This document shows positions 15,606 through 21,279 of a stretch of DNA of 24,595 nt, in pieces. Made by a program: the position numbers and the translations under genes. The notes under the pieces are model-generated. The model saw only the letters and a program-made list of their open reading frames with translations, was not told the DNA's origin and ran no database searches. Source of the DNA: a virus. Position 1 is the first letter of the stretch, and each line of letters starts with the position of its first letter. The stretch is taken from the IMG/VR virus record IMGVR_UViG_3300008110_000389, positions 1 to 24,595 of that record; one strand, 5' to 3'.

Positions 15606-15810
15606 CAGGTCTATTGCCCTGTTCCTCTGGGTCGTTTAAAAAAGCCGTGCCATCCCAATTATTAAAAGGCATTAAATCAAGGGCAAGCATCTGACCGCCA
15701 TTGCCAAGATCAATGACCTTACCAATCACACGATAGCGTTGTTTTGTTTTGCCGTCTTTGTCGGTATAACTGCCGACAGATGCTTTTACAAGTTTAAGAG
15801 TTTTAGACAT
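15589..15810 (-). CDS. Small protein with SSB-like acidic tail
   Basis: A 73-residue protein starting MSKTLKLVKASVGSYTDKDG, then beta-strand-like RYRVIGKVIDL and MLALDLMPFNNWDGTAFL, consistent with a small beta domain. It ends PEEQGNRPDDVGF: an acidic stretch with a terminal Phe, like the DDDIPF tail by which single-stranded DNA-binding proteins recruit partners. It lies between the exonuclease and the PD-(D/E)XK-like gene, where phage SSB genes often sit. It is shorter than a normal SSB (about 110 or more residues), so the SSB role is a hypothesis. Confidence 0.5.
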   Translation of the reverse strand: MSKTLKLVKASVGSYTDKDGKTKQRYRVIGKVIDLGNGGQMLALDLMPFNNWDGTAFLNDPEEQGNRPDDVGF

Positions 15811-15820
15811 TTTGTTTCTT

Positions 15821-16453
15821 TCAAAAAGTGTGTTCTGCGGAGATTTGTTTTACGATTTCTTGGTAGAAGTCTCGCGCACCTTCTACTTTGACTTTGATTT
15901 TTTCTTCTAATGCCAGATCGCGTTCATAGAAAACACGGGTCACGCGCAGTTCTGGATTGATGTGGTCGACTTGGTGCAAGGCTTTATCTTCATAGCCAAT
16001 TAAGTTTTCTGGTGTGTTAACCAAGCAATAGCACAGTTCAAACTTATCCAAATTGGTCAACATCATGTAAGCGCGACCTTGCCATTCATAGCCCTTATCT
16101 TTGCCCAGATCGGATAGACAAGGAAAGGTAGTAAGCGACCAAGAAGATTTAATATCGCGCACCACACCATCATCACAAATAAGGTCTGGCGTACCTCTCA
16201 GCCAATCGTTTTCCAGCATTAATTCATTCTTTTTGTAATTGCTAAACAAAACAGAATTAAGCAGTCCAATGGATTGGTCTTCAACATCAATACCTTTGGT
16301 CATGTATTTGCTAGTAATCTTTTCATCAAAGCCATAGACAAATTCCTTTGCCATTTTGATGATGGTGGTTTTAGCCCCGACCGACAGGATTTCATCTTTG
16401 CCTTTGGGGTCGGTCATTATTTCCCCAATCATGTGCGGTCTGAATTTAAGCAT
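15821..16453 (-). CDS. YqaJ/PD-(D/E)XK exonuclease (recombination)
   Basis: A 210-residue protein. Glu58 (GIDVEDQSI), GTPDLI with Asp90, and VRDIKSSW with Asp100-x-Lys102 match the E-D-DxK site of the YqaJ/RecB-like exonucleases; YEWQGRAYMML (around residue 122) supplies the conserved Gln. In phages this enzyme chews one strand to make single-stranded DNA for annealing by ERF or Bet. It directly follows the ERF gene (8-base overlap), forming a two-gene recombination pair like lambda exo-bet. The size matches the family. Confidence 0.75.
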   Translation of the reverse strand: MLKFRPHMIGEIMTDPKGKDEILSVGAKTTIIKMAKEFVYGFDEKITSKYMTKGIDVEDQSIGLLNSVLFSNYKKNELMLENDWLRGTPDLICDDGVVRDIKSSWSLTTFPCLSDLGKDKGYEWQGRAYMMLTNLDKFELCYCLVNTPENLIGYEDKALHQVDHINPELRVTRVFYERDLALEEKIKVKVEGARDFYQEIVKQISAEHTF

Positions 16454-16988
16454 TGGCTAAAGCCTTTACAAGTAATTCATTTTGTTGTTTGGTAAGTGCA
16501 AACTGTTCATGCAATTGAACTGTGGTGTATTTGCCTTCTTTGATTCGCAAAATAGCATCAGAAAAGCGTTTGTCAGTTAGCGTTTGTTTTTCTGATTCTT
16601 TAGGCATTGCGGATTCCCCATCATCATCTTCTGGGGCGATACAGCAAGCCGCCATAAGCGAACCCCTACGGGCATAGGTCAAAGCCGACATAAAGCCCTG
16701 TGGGTCATTCTTGGTGGTTGGAAAGCGAAGGATTCCACATTCAAGCATTTCGCCAGATTCATGGATAAACATAGTTTCCACTTCAATGGCATCAACGCAT
16801 TCATAAGACTTCTGAATAAGCGCAATTCCATTGTTGTTAAGCGCATCCATGACCGCATCAATGCAAGATGCTAGATCGGCATACCGACCGCCAGTTACGC
16901 TATTTTTAAAAGCGGGATTGACTGAGTTTTTAAGTGCTGGTGCAAACTCTTTCTGAGCGCGTACCAGCGCAGTTGCTAAATTCTTCAT
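16446..16988 (-). CDS. ERF-family single-strand annealing recombinase
   Basis: A 180-residue protein with the classic ERF pattern: KNLATALVRAQKEFAPALKN, GGRYADLASCIDAVMDALNN, NGIALIQ, then DPQGFMSALTYARRGSLMA followed by an acidic EDDDGE. ERF proteins coat and anneal complementary single strands, partnered with an exonuclease. GGGAAA lies 5 bases before its ATG. The C-terminal 50 residues are a charged helical tail. Confidence 0.85.
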   Translation of the reverse strand: MKNLATALVRAQKEFAPALKNSVNPAFKNSVTGGRYADLASCIDAVMDALNNNGIALIQKSYECVDAIEVETMFIHESGEMLECGILRFPTTKNDPQGFMSALTYARRGSLMAACCIAPEDDDGESAMPKESEKQTLTDKRFSDAILRIKEGKYTTVQLHEQFALTKQQNELLVKALANA

Positions 16989-17129
16989 TTAATTTCCCGT
17001 TGCAAGTAAAGCGATCACAAAGCCCGTTGCGACCCCAAAAAGCCACAGTAGGGTAAGGTCAGCCAAGGTTGGTTTTGTTGGCTTGTATGGACCATCTAAG
17101 CCGTTCTGGGTGTAGTTCTGATGTTTCAT
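16989..17129 (-). CDS. 46-residue single-pass membrane protein
   Basis: ATG 17127-17129 overlaps the previous gene's TGA (ATGA), and TAA 16989-16991 directly abuts the ERF ATG. A soluble N-terminus (MKHQNYTQNGLDGPYKP) precedes one membrane helix (LTLLWLFGVATGFVIALLA). No family recognised. Its place before ERF and the exact packing support a real gene. Confidence 0.55.
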   Translation of the reverse strand: MKHQNYTQNGLDGPYKPTKPTLADLTLLWLFGVATGFVIALLATGN

Positions 17130-17413
17130 TTGTGTATCGCCTTATCAAGTTGTTGAGTTTGCCATTTATCAATTGCGGAATCGGTCGCATCATCAATGCG
17201 TTGTTGTTCTGCCCACTTGCGAACAGTTGCCATATATTCGGTTTCAAGAATCTTGATAACTGAATCACGCAATAGATCGTTTATTTCTATGCCATTGCAA
17301 TAAGCAAAGTGAAGATTGCCTGTGTAGCGGTCAAAGAAACAATCAAGCGGGATTACATCCGCATACATAAGCAACATTTGGGATAGTTCTGGGTGTTCGT
17401 CTGCGTAGTTCAT
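17126..17413 (-). CDS. Hypothetical operon protein (95 residues)
   Basis: A longer frame runs upstream to 17512, but ATG 17411-17413 has AAGGAA 5 bases before it and starts right after the intergenic hairpin, so I use it. The protein begins MNYADEHPELSQMLLMYADV, has FFDRYTGNLHFAY and then a charged helix with YMATVRKWAEQQRIDDA. No motif recognised. Its stop overlaps the next ATG by 4 bases. Confidence 0.65.
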   Translation of the reverse strand: MNYADEHPELSQMLLMYADVIPLDCFFDRYTGNLHFAYCNGIEINDLLRDSVIKILETEYMATVRKWAEQQRIDDATDSAIDKWQTQQLDKAIHK

Positions 17414-17426
17414 AAAATTCCTTAAT

Positions 17427-17440
17427 GGGGCTTGCGCCCC
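17427..17440 (-). promoter_or_regulatory. Intergenic GC hairpin with GCAA tetraloop
   Basis: On the minus strand GGGGC-GCAA-GCCCC forms a 5-pair stem closed by a GNRA loop, in the 34-base gap between two operon genes and just before the AAGGAA ribosome site. There is no T-run after it, so it is not a strong terminator; it may shield mRNA ends or set relative expression. Confidence 0.4.
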
Positions 17441-17447
17441 GTTTGGT

Positions 17448-17696
17448 TTAATAATCTTGACCAGCCTGTGCTGGTTCTGCGCCCAAAAACTGTAAGTTAA
17501 ATGGTGCATCATGTTTCCATGCTGTCACATCTTGATTCAAGATGGACAATGCTTCTTTGCTGGTAGATGCTTCGTAGTCACGGCAGATAGCCACTTCAAT
17601 GCCATTTTCGTATCTGGCAACCCATGCGCCTGATACTGTGCAATTAAGGCGTGGATTAAACTTTTCTTCTTGTAAATAAACTTCTATGATTTTCAT
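17448..17696 (-). CDS. Hypothetical operon protein (82 residues)
   Basis: ATG 17694-17696 overlaps the upstream TGA by 4 bases and has AAGGGG about 6 bases before it, so I prefer it to the longer frame reaching 17765. The protein begins MKIIEVYLQEEKFNPRLNC and contains AWVARYENGIEVAICRDYE, a beta-meander-like pattern, with a Pro/Ala/Gln end. No family recognised. Confidence 0.65.
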   Translation of the reverse strand: MKIIEVYLQEEKFNPRLNCTVSGAWVARYENGIEVAICRDYEASTSKEALSILNQDVTAWKHDAPFNLQFLGAEPAQAGQDY

Positions 17697-17923
17697 GCTG
17701 TTACCCCTTTTGACTGAAGGAATAATGAAATATCTATATTGCTTTTGCGTGTATCTCTTTCGCAATCTTTTACAGAATCAAAACCGCGAACACCACAATC
17801 AAATTCATCTGCAAATTTATAGCCGTTGTAAAGCGTAACAATAATGCTGTTACCTTCTGCGCGTTCATCATCAATGAAGGCTATCCAAGGGCGGGTGGCT
17901 AATAATTTATCTAATGTTTTCAT
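17693..17923 (-). CDS. Hypothetical protein, first gene of the leftward operon
   Basis: A 76-residue protein, MKTLDKLLATRPWIAFIDDE, then IIVTLYNGYKFADEF and a charged end KSNIDISLFLQSKG. It is the first gene after promoter-leader copy 1; AAAGG lies about 8 bases before its ATG, inside the conserved leader. A small alpha/beta protein of unknown role. As the promoter-proximal gene it may be an early host-takeover factor, which is inference. Confidence 0.65.
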   Translation of the reverse strand: MKTLDKLLATRPWIAFIDDERAEGNSIIVTLYNGYKFADEFDCGVRGFDSVKDCERDTRKSNIDISLFLQSKGVTA

Positions 17924-17924
17924 G

Positions 17925-17979
17925 TTAATTACCTTTTAAAAGACCCTTTGCGGAATTGCTTTGGGGATAAATAATTATA
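17925..17979 (-). promoter_or_regulatory. Promoter-leader, copy 1 (minus strand)
   Basis: On the minus strand TATAAT (17979-17974) is followed by the 14-base box ATCCCCAAAGCAAT (17968-17955), then GGGTCTTTTAAAAGG and AATTA, ending at the ATG 17923. The same series with the same 50-base distance from TATAAT to ATG occurs before the gene at 18058-18678. No good -35 is seen, so an activator may be needed. Confidence 0.55.
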
Positions 17980-18033
17980 AGAAAGATTAAGCCCTAAAAC
18001 CATTTATGCAAAAATAATTTATAGGACAAACCC

Positions 18034-18060
18034 TAAGAAGGGGCTTTCGCCCCATTCTTA
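18034..18060 (-). terminator. Strong hairpin terminator overlapping a stop codon
   Basis: On the minus strand TAAGAA-T-GGGGC-GAAA-GCCCC-TTCTTA folds as an 11-pair stem with one bulged T and a GNRA loop. The first TAA is the stop codon of the gene at 18058-18678. The 3' arm is U-rich (UUCUU), so it can act as an intrinsic terminator for that gene and, being symmetric, may also slow opposite transcription. Confidence 0.65.
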
Positions 18061-18678
18061 TGCAGTTGCTAAATTTCTCCACTTTGTTGTTGATACATAC
18101 ATAGACCATGAAGTATTTATACCTTCTGGCTTGTAAAAAACTGAACCGCCTTCAACGCGAACGCTAACAATGCGATTGCCGTTTAATATTTTTACTTCAT
18201 TGATGCCAACTGGTGTTGGTGCTACTTTTTTAGCAACTTCAGATAATGGCTTGCCGTGGTATTCATTAGCAATTCTTTCCATAGTTTCAATAAATGTTTT
18301 GCCAGCACTTGCGCGATTGCGTAATTCCCAAACCATTTGATCACGGGCATGGCGTTGGTCATAAGTAGTTGCTTCTGCGTAAGGGATGGTTACTTTTTGG
18401 TTGTATCGACCAGTAACAACAACTGCTGGCAATAATTTGCCCATCACTACTTGTTCTGCTTGGGCAAGCAATTGTGGAATTTCTGCGCTAATGTCAGCAA
18501 TGATTTTGTCGGTCTGTGTGCGACTAACTTGGATAGGTGCAAAAAACTCACCAGAGCAAACACCATTGAACCAGCCGTGTTCTTTTGTGTAACCATGTTT
18601 AGCCATCTTGCCATTCTTAACGGCTTGGTCACGACCACAGCATTGGCAGTTACCGCGAAGTTGTTTAGTTGCTTGCAT
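18058..18678 (-). CDS. Zinc-finger-like early protein
   Basis: ATG 18676-18678 has AAAAGGAAA upstream, in the shared leader; an in-frame GTG at 18708 would lie inside the leader and is rejected. The protein has 206 residues. Residues about 10-30 (GNCQCCGRDQAVKNGKMAKHG) have CxxC then a Lys/His segment, typical of zinc fingers in phage proteins, followed by HGWFNGVCSGEFFAP with another Cys. A long helical middle (about 50-110) and a beta end follow. It forms a one-gene unit placed where lambda has cI/rex, but no helix-turn-helix is seen. A DNA-binding or host-shutoff role is possible; function unknown. Confidence 0.65.
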   Translation of the reverse strand: MQATKQLRGNCQCCGRDQAVKNGKMAKHGYTKEHGWFNGVCSGEFFAPIQVSRTQTDKIIADISAEIPQLLAQAEQVVMGKLLPAVVVTGRYNQKVTIPYAEATTYDQRHARDQMVWELRNRASAGKTFIETMERIANEYHGKPLSEVAKKVAPTPVGINEVKILNGNRIVSVRVEGGSVFYKPEGINTSWSMYVSTTKWRNLATA

Positions 18679-18681
18679 ATG

Positions 18682-18734
18682 TAATTTCCTTTTAAAGACC
18701 CTCCGCACTATTGCTTTGGGGATGATGAATTATA
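18682..18734 (-). promoter_or_regulatory. Promoter-leader, copy 2 (minus strand)
   Basis: The minus strand carries TATAAT (18734-18729), the same ATCCCCAAAGCAAT box (18723-18710), GGGTCTTTAAAAGG and AATTA before ATG 18678. Relative to copy 1 there is one base less in the A-run and changes in the variable parts, but the TATAAT-to-ATG distance is the same. An inverted repeat TAAGT-TT-ACTTA lies immediately upstream of the TATAAT. Confidence 0.55.
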
Positions 18735-18843
18735 TAAGTAAACTTATTACCCAAGTAAAGCATAAGGTCTATAACATAGATTGTTTTCAGAAATAAATTA
18801 TAAGAAATATTACAAGAAACAAAAGTTTTACAAATTAAAATGC

Positions 18844-18871
18844 TTTAAAAGTTAGATGCCTTATGTATAAT
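18844..18871 (+). promoter_or_regulatory. Promoter of cro (rightward early promoter)
   Basis: TTTAAA (18844-18849, 4 of 6) and a perfect TATAAT (18866-18871) are 16 bases apart. Transcription would begin around 18878-18879, exactly at the cro ATG, and no ribosome site precedes that ATG, so the transcript is probably leaderless. Confidence 0.6.
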
Positions 18872-18878
18872 TTAGCGT

Positions 18879-19034
18879 ATGACTAAACAAGACTTAATCA
18901 AACTGGCTGGTTCACAGAACAAACTTGCACAACTCATTGGCGTTAGCCAAGCGGCAGTTTCGCAATGGAAAGAAGTGCCACAGTCAAGAATCTGGCAATT
19001 GAAATTACTGAAGCCTGAGTGGTTCGCAGTATAA
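18879..19034 (+). CDS. cro: Cro-like transcription regulator
   Basis: A 51-residue protein, MTKQDLIKLAGSQNKLAQLI followed by GVSQAAVSQWKEVPQSRIWQ and ending KPEWFAV. The helix-turn-helix is LAQLIGVSQAAVSQW (residues about 16-30), and the size and the ending after RIWQLKLLKPEWF are typical of Cro/YdaS-type repressors. It binds operator DNA as a dimer and would turn down the divergent early promoters. It is the first gene of the rightward early operon. Confidence 0.8.
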   Translation: MTKQDLIKLAGSQNKLAQLIGVSQAAVSQWKEVPQSRIWQLKLLKPEWFAV

Positions 19035-19051
19035 TTTTTGAGACACGGCTA

Positions 19052-19127
19052 GGTACGAAGTCATGAGCGTACCGAAAAAGGAACTCCCCCTCTGCCGTTG
19101 TTTCTTTTCTGGGAGTTACGCGGAGTT
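19052..19127 (+). promoter_or_regulatory. Structured leader with alternative hairpins before the O-like gene
   Basis: Hairpin 1 is GGTACG (19052-19057) with CGTACC (19068-19073). For hairpin 2, AACTCCC (19082-19088) pairs with GGGAGTT (19111-19117). The same AACTCC can instead pair with GGAGTT at 19122-19127, which holds the GGAG ribosome site 8 bases before the ATG 19134. The two pairings exclude each other, so the leader could switch the O-like gene on or off. About 100 bases between cro and the next gene are otherwise non-coding. Confidence 0.45.
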
Positions 19128-19133
19128 TGCTAA

Positions 19134-19856
19134 ATGCGAATCAAAAATTGGAATAAGTTTCAGCACTTCAAGGATAGAAAACCGCCTTGGGTAAAGTTAT
19201 ATCGTGATCTTTTAGATGATATTGAATGGCACGAATTAGACCCACAGGCATCAAAAGTTTTGGTAATGCTATGGCTAATTGCCAGCGAAGATGAAGGCAA
19301 CATTCCAGCCCTTAAACAACTGGCATTTAGATTAAGATTATCTGAAAAAGAAACAGAAGTTTGCATTATCAAACTGTCCCATTGGCTGGAACAAGATGAT
19401 ATCAATGCGATATCAACAAGATATCAAGATGATGCACCAGAGACAGAGACAGAGACAGAGACAGAGTTAGAGAAAGAGAAAGAGACAGAGTTATTCGTTG
19501 AAACCGATAAATCGGTTGTCAACCCCAAACGCATAAGTTGTCCAACAGAAGAATTATTAAATCTCTATCACCAAGAATGCAAAAGCCTACCAAGGGTTTT
19601 AATGCTGAACGACACAAGGAAAAAACATTTGGTAAGTCGCTGGCGGGATGTAGATGCTGAAGACAACTTACAGACCAAAGAAGAAGGCTTAACAATATTT
19701 AGGCAAATATTCCAGCAAGTGCATAAGTCTGATTTCCTGTCAGGCAGAACACAAAACCGCAATGGTCGGGTCTGGAAAGCCAGTTTTGATTGGTTAATGA
19801 TGCCTACCAATTTTCTGAAAGTGGTTGAAGGTCAATACGATAACGGGAGAAAATAA
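19134..19856 (+). CDS. O-like replication initiator
   Basis: A 240-residue protein. The N-terminal part (residues 1-87) starts MRIKNWNKFQHFKDRKPPWV and has a helical domain with KVLVMLWLIASEDEGNIPAL and LAFRLRLSEKETEV, as in phage O/DnaD-type winged-helix initiators. A hinge of repeated Glu-Thr/Glu-Lys pairs (about residues 103-118) follows, then a C-terminal domain with VWKASFDWLMMPTNFLKVVEG, a typical ending of this family. It probably binds the phased iterons within its own gene and loads the host or phage helicase. Ribosome site GGAG is 8 bases before the ATG. Its stop overlaps the next ATG by 1 base. Confidence 0.65.
   Translation: MRIKNWNKFQHFKDRKPPWVKLYRDLLDDIEWHELDPQASKVLVMLWLIASEDEGNIPALKQLAFRLRLSEKETEVCIIKLSHWLEQDDINAISTRYQDDAPETETETETELEKEKETELFVETDKSVVNPKRISCPTEELLNLYHQECKSLPRVLMLNDTRKKHLVSRWRDVDAEDNLQTKEEGLTIFRQIFQQVHKSDFLSGRTQNRNGRVWKASFDWLMMPTNFLKVVEGQYDNGRK
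19398..19427 (+). repeat. Candidate replication origin: three GATATCAA iterons
   Basis: GATATCAA occurs at 19398-19405, 19409-19416 and 19420-19427, exactly 11 bases apart, so all lie on the same helix face. As 11 is not a multiple of 3, each copy is read in a different codon frame, which shows selection on DNA rather than protein. They lie just before the hinge of the initiator gene, as the lambda origin does, and next to a simple repeat. Confidence 0.55.
19441..19488 (+). repeat. Hexanucleotide AGNNAG repeat (8 units)
   Basis: AGACAG x4, AGTTAG, AGAAAG x2, AGACAG are in tandem and in frame, coding for alternating Glu-Thr, Glu-Leu and Glu-Lys. The top strand is almost all purine. It forms the acidic hinge of the initiator and may be the easily melted or length-variable part of the origin. 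Confidence 0.8.
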
Positions 19857-20095
19857 TGTCATTCAAAGATAAATATTCCAGCAAAAAAGATGATTCTGAA
19901 TTTGACGAAGTGCAACGCCTTATGTGTTCTGTATCTGGATGCAGTAAGCGTTGGACAGTTCACATAAGCGGAGACAAGCCCAAGTGTTCAGAACACCAAT
20001 GGACTACTGAAAAGCCAGCGTTTAAGCGCGTGATAACAGAAGTGTTGCCCAAAGAAGTTGAAGTACCGCAATGGTGGAATAAGGATGCTTTTTAA
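19856..20095 (+). CDS. Small zinc-ribbon-like protein
   Basis: A 79-residue protein. Cys24 and Cys29 (MCSVSGCSKRW) and CSEHQW (Cys44, His47) give a C-x4-C...C-x2-H pattern that could bind one zinc. The N-terminus is charged and the C-terminus ends VPQWWNKDAF. It starts at the last base of the initiator gene stop (TAATG) and stops at the A of the next ATG, so it is coupled to both. Function unknown; the position next to the initiator suggests a replication accessory or helicase-loader role. Confidence 0.55.
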   Translation: MSFKDKYSSKKDDSEFDEVQRLMCSVSGCSKRWTVHISGDKPKCSEHQWTTEKPAFKRVITEVLPKEVEVPQWWNKDAF

Positions 20096-21279
20096 TGGAA
20101 ACACAAAACATTGAAAACTTTTATCAGGTAGAAATCTTTGATGATTTAGAAAATCCAATAGCAGATGATTGGATAAATATGCCTGAGTATAAAAATGTTA
20201 GCCAACCAGAACCAGAAATTACGGCAACATTTAAATTTAGAAACAAGACTGATTTTGAAACATTTAATGAATTATTAAAAAAATATGTTTATCACACAAA
20301 CAAAGTTTTTGATGGTGAACAAGAAATTACAAAAAAACAGGCATGGTATCCATTAAAAGAAAAAAGCAGTAAATACCATTATGTTTCTTCTAAACCAACA
20401 AACCCAAGATTTCCTGTTTACATTGTTAGCAAAGGTAGATTTATTAAAAATCCTACTAGCGCATCATTAAACAGAATGAAAGTGCCGTTTTATATGATTG
20501 TTGAACAACAAGAATATGAACAATATTGCGAATTGGTTGGCAAAGAAAAAGTTTTGATATTGCCAGAAAAATACAAAATAGAATATGATGTTTTTTGGAA
20601 AGATGAAGATACAAGAACTGGTGCTGGACCAGCAAGAAACTTTGCATGGCAACATTCAATGGAAAATGGATTTGAATGGCATTGGGTAATGGATGACAAC
20701 ATAGAAAGTTTTGAACGATTTAACAACAATATGAAAATTAGTTGTGCAGATGGCACATATTTTTATGCCTGTGAAGATTTTGTTTTGCGTTATTCAAACA
20801 TTGCCATTGCTGGTTTAAATTATTCAAACTTTTATCCAGCCAATGAATCTAGACCGCCTTTTATACTTAATACAAGGATTTATAGTTGTTTATTGATTAG
20901 AAATAACATTCCATATCGTTGGCGTGGTAGATACAACGAAGATACAGATTTATCCTTAAGAGCATTAAAAGATGGTTTATGCACAGTTCAATTTAATGCA
21001 TTTCTTCAAGGGAAAATGTCTACGCAAAAAATCAAAGGTGGAAACACTAAAGAATTTTATGAAAACGAAGGCACTTTAAACAAATCAAAAATGTTAGAAG
21101 ATATGCACCCAGATGTTGCAAAAGTTGTATGGAAATTTAATCGTTGGCATCATCATGTAAATTACAAACCATTCAAAAAAAATAGATTGAAAAAAATAAC
21201 AAATTACGAAAACGAAAAGAAAATAAACAATTACGGAATGGAAATATATGAACAAGATACAAGCCCGTGCAATCCTTGA
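20095..21279 (+). CDS. TET-associated-type (TAGT) glycosyltransferase
   Basis: A 394-residue protein. Residues 40-95 are a small module with ATFKFRNKTDFETFNELL and QAWYPLKEK, seen in phage DNA-modification proteins. Residues about 108-330 look like the TAGT/GREB1-type glycosyltransferase: FPVYIVSKGRF (nucleotide-sugar strand), a helix, PFYMIVEQQE, then GAGPARNFAWQHS and WHWVMDDNIESF with the Asp-Asp metal site at 200-201, and a C-terminal RGRYNEDTDLSLRAL. Known members add sugars to modified cytosine in phage DNA. No TET dioxygenase or base-modifying partner is visible here. AT-rich with a Lys-rich tail. The gene overlaps the next frame by 32 bases. Confidence 0.65.
   Translation: METQNIENFYQVEIFDDLENPIADDWINMPEYKNVSQPEPEITATFKFRNKTDFETFNELLKKYVYHTNKVFDGEQEITKKQAWYPLKEKSSKYHYVSSKPTNPRFPVYIVSKGRFIKNPTSASLNRMKVPFYMIVEQQEYEQYCELVGKEKVLILPEKYKIEYDVFWKDEDTRTGAGPARNFAWQHSMENGFEWHWVMDDNIESFERFNNNMKISCADGTYFYACEDFVLRYSNIAIAGLNYSNFYPANESRPPFILNTRIYSCLLIRNNIPYRWRGRYNEDTDLSLRALKDGLCTVQFNAFLQGKMSTQKIKGGNTKEFYENEGTLNKSKMLEDMHPDVAKVVWKFNRWHHHVNYKPFKKNRLKKITNYENEKKINNYGMEIYEQDTSPCNP

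Noticed and set aside
17126-17512. Longer start for the gene ending at 17126
   Set aside because: The extra part overlaps the upstream gene and hairpin; ATG 17413 has AAGGAA right before it.
18451-18796. Plus-strand open frames opposite the zinc-finger gene
   Set aside because: Cys/Leu-rich translations with no ribosome site; the minus-strand gene has a clear start, domain pattern and leader.
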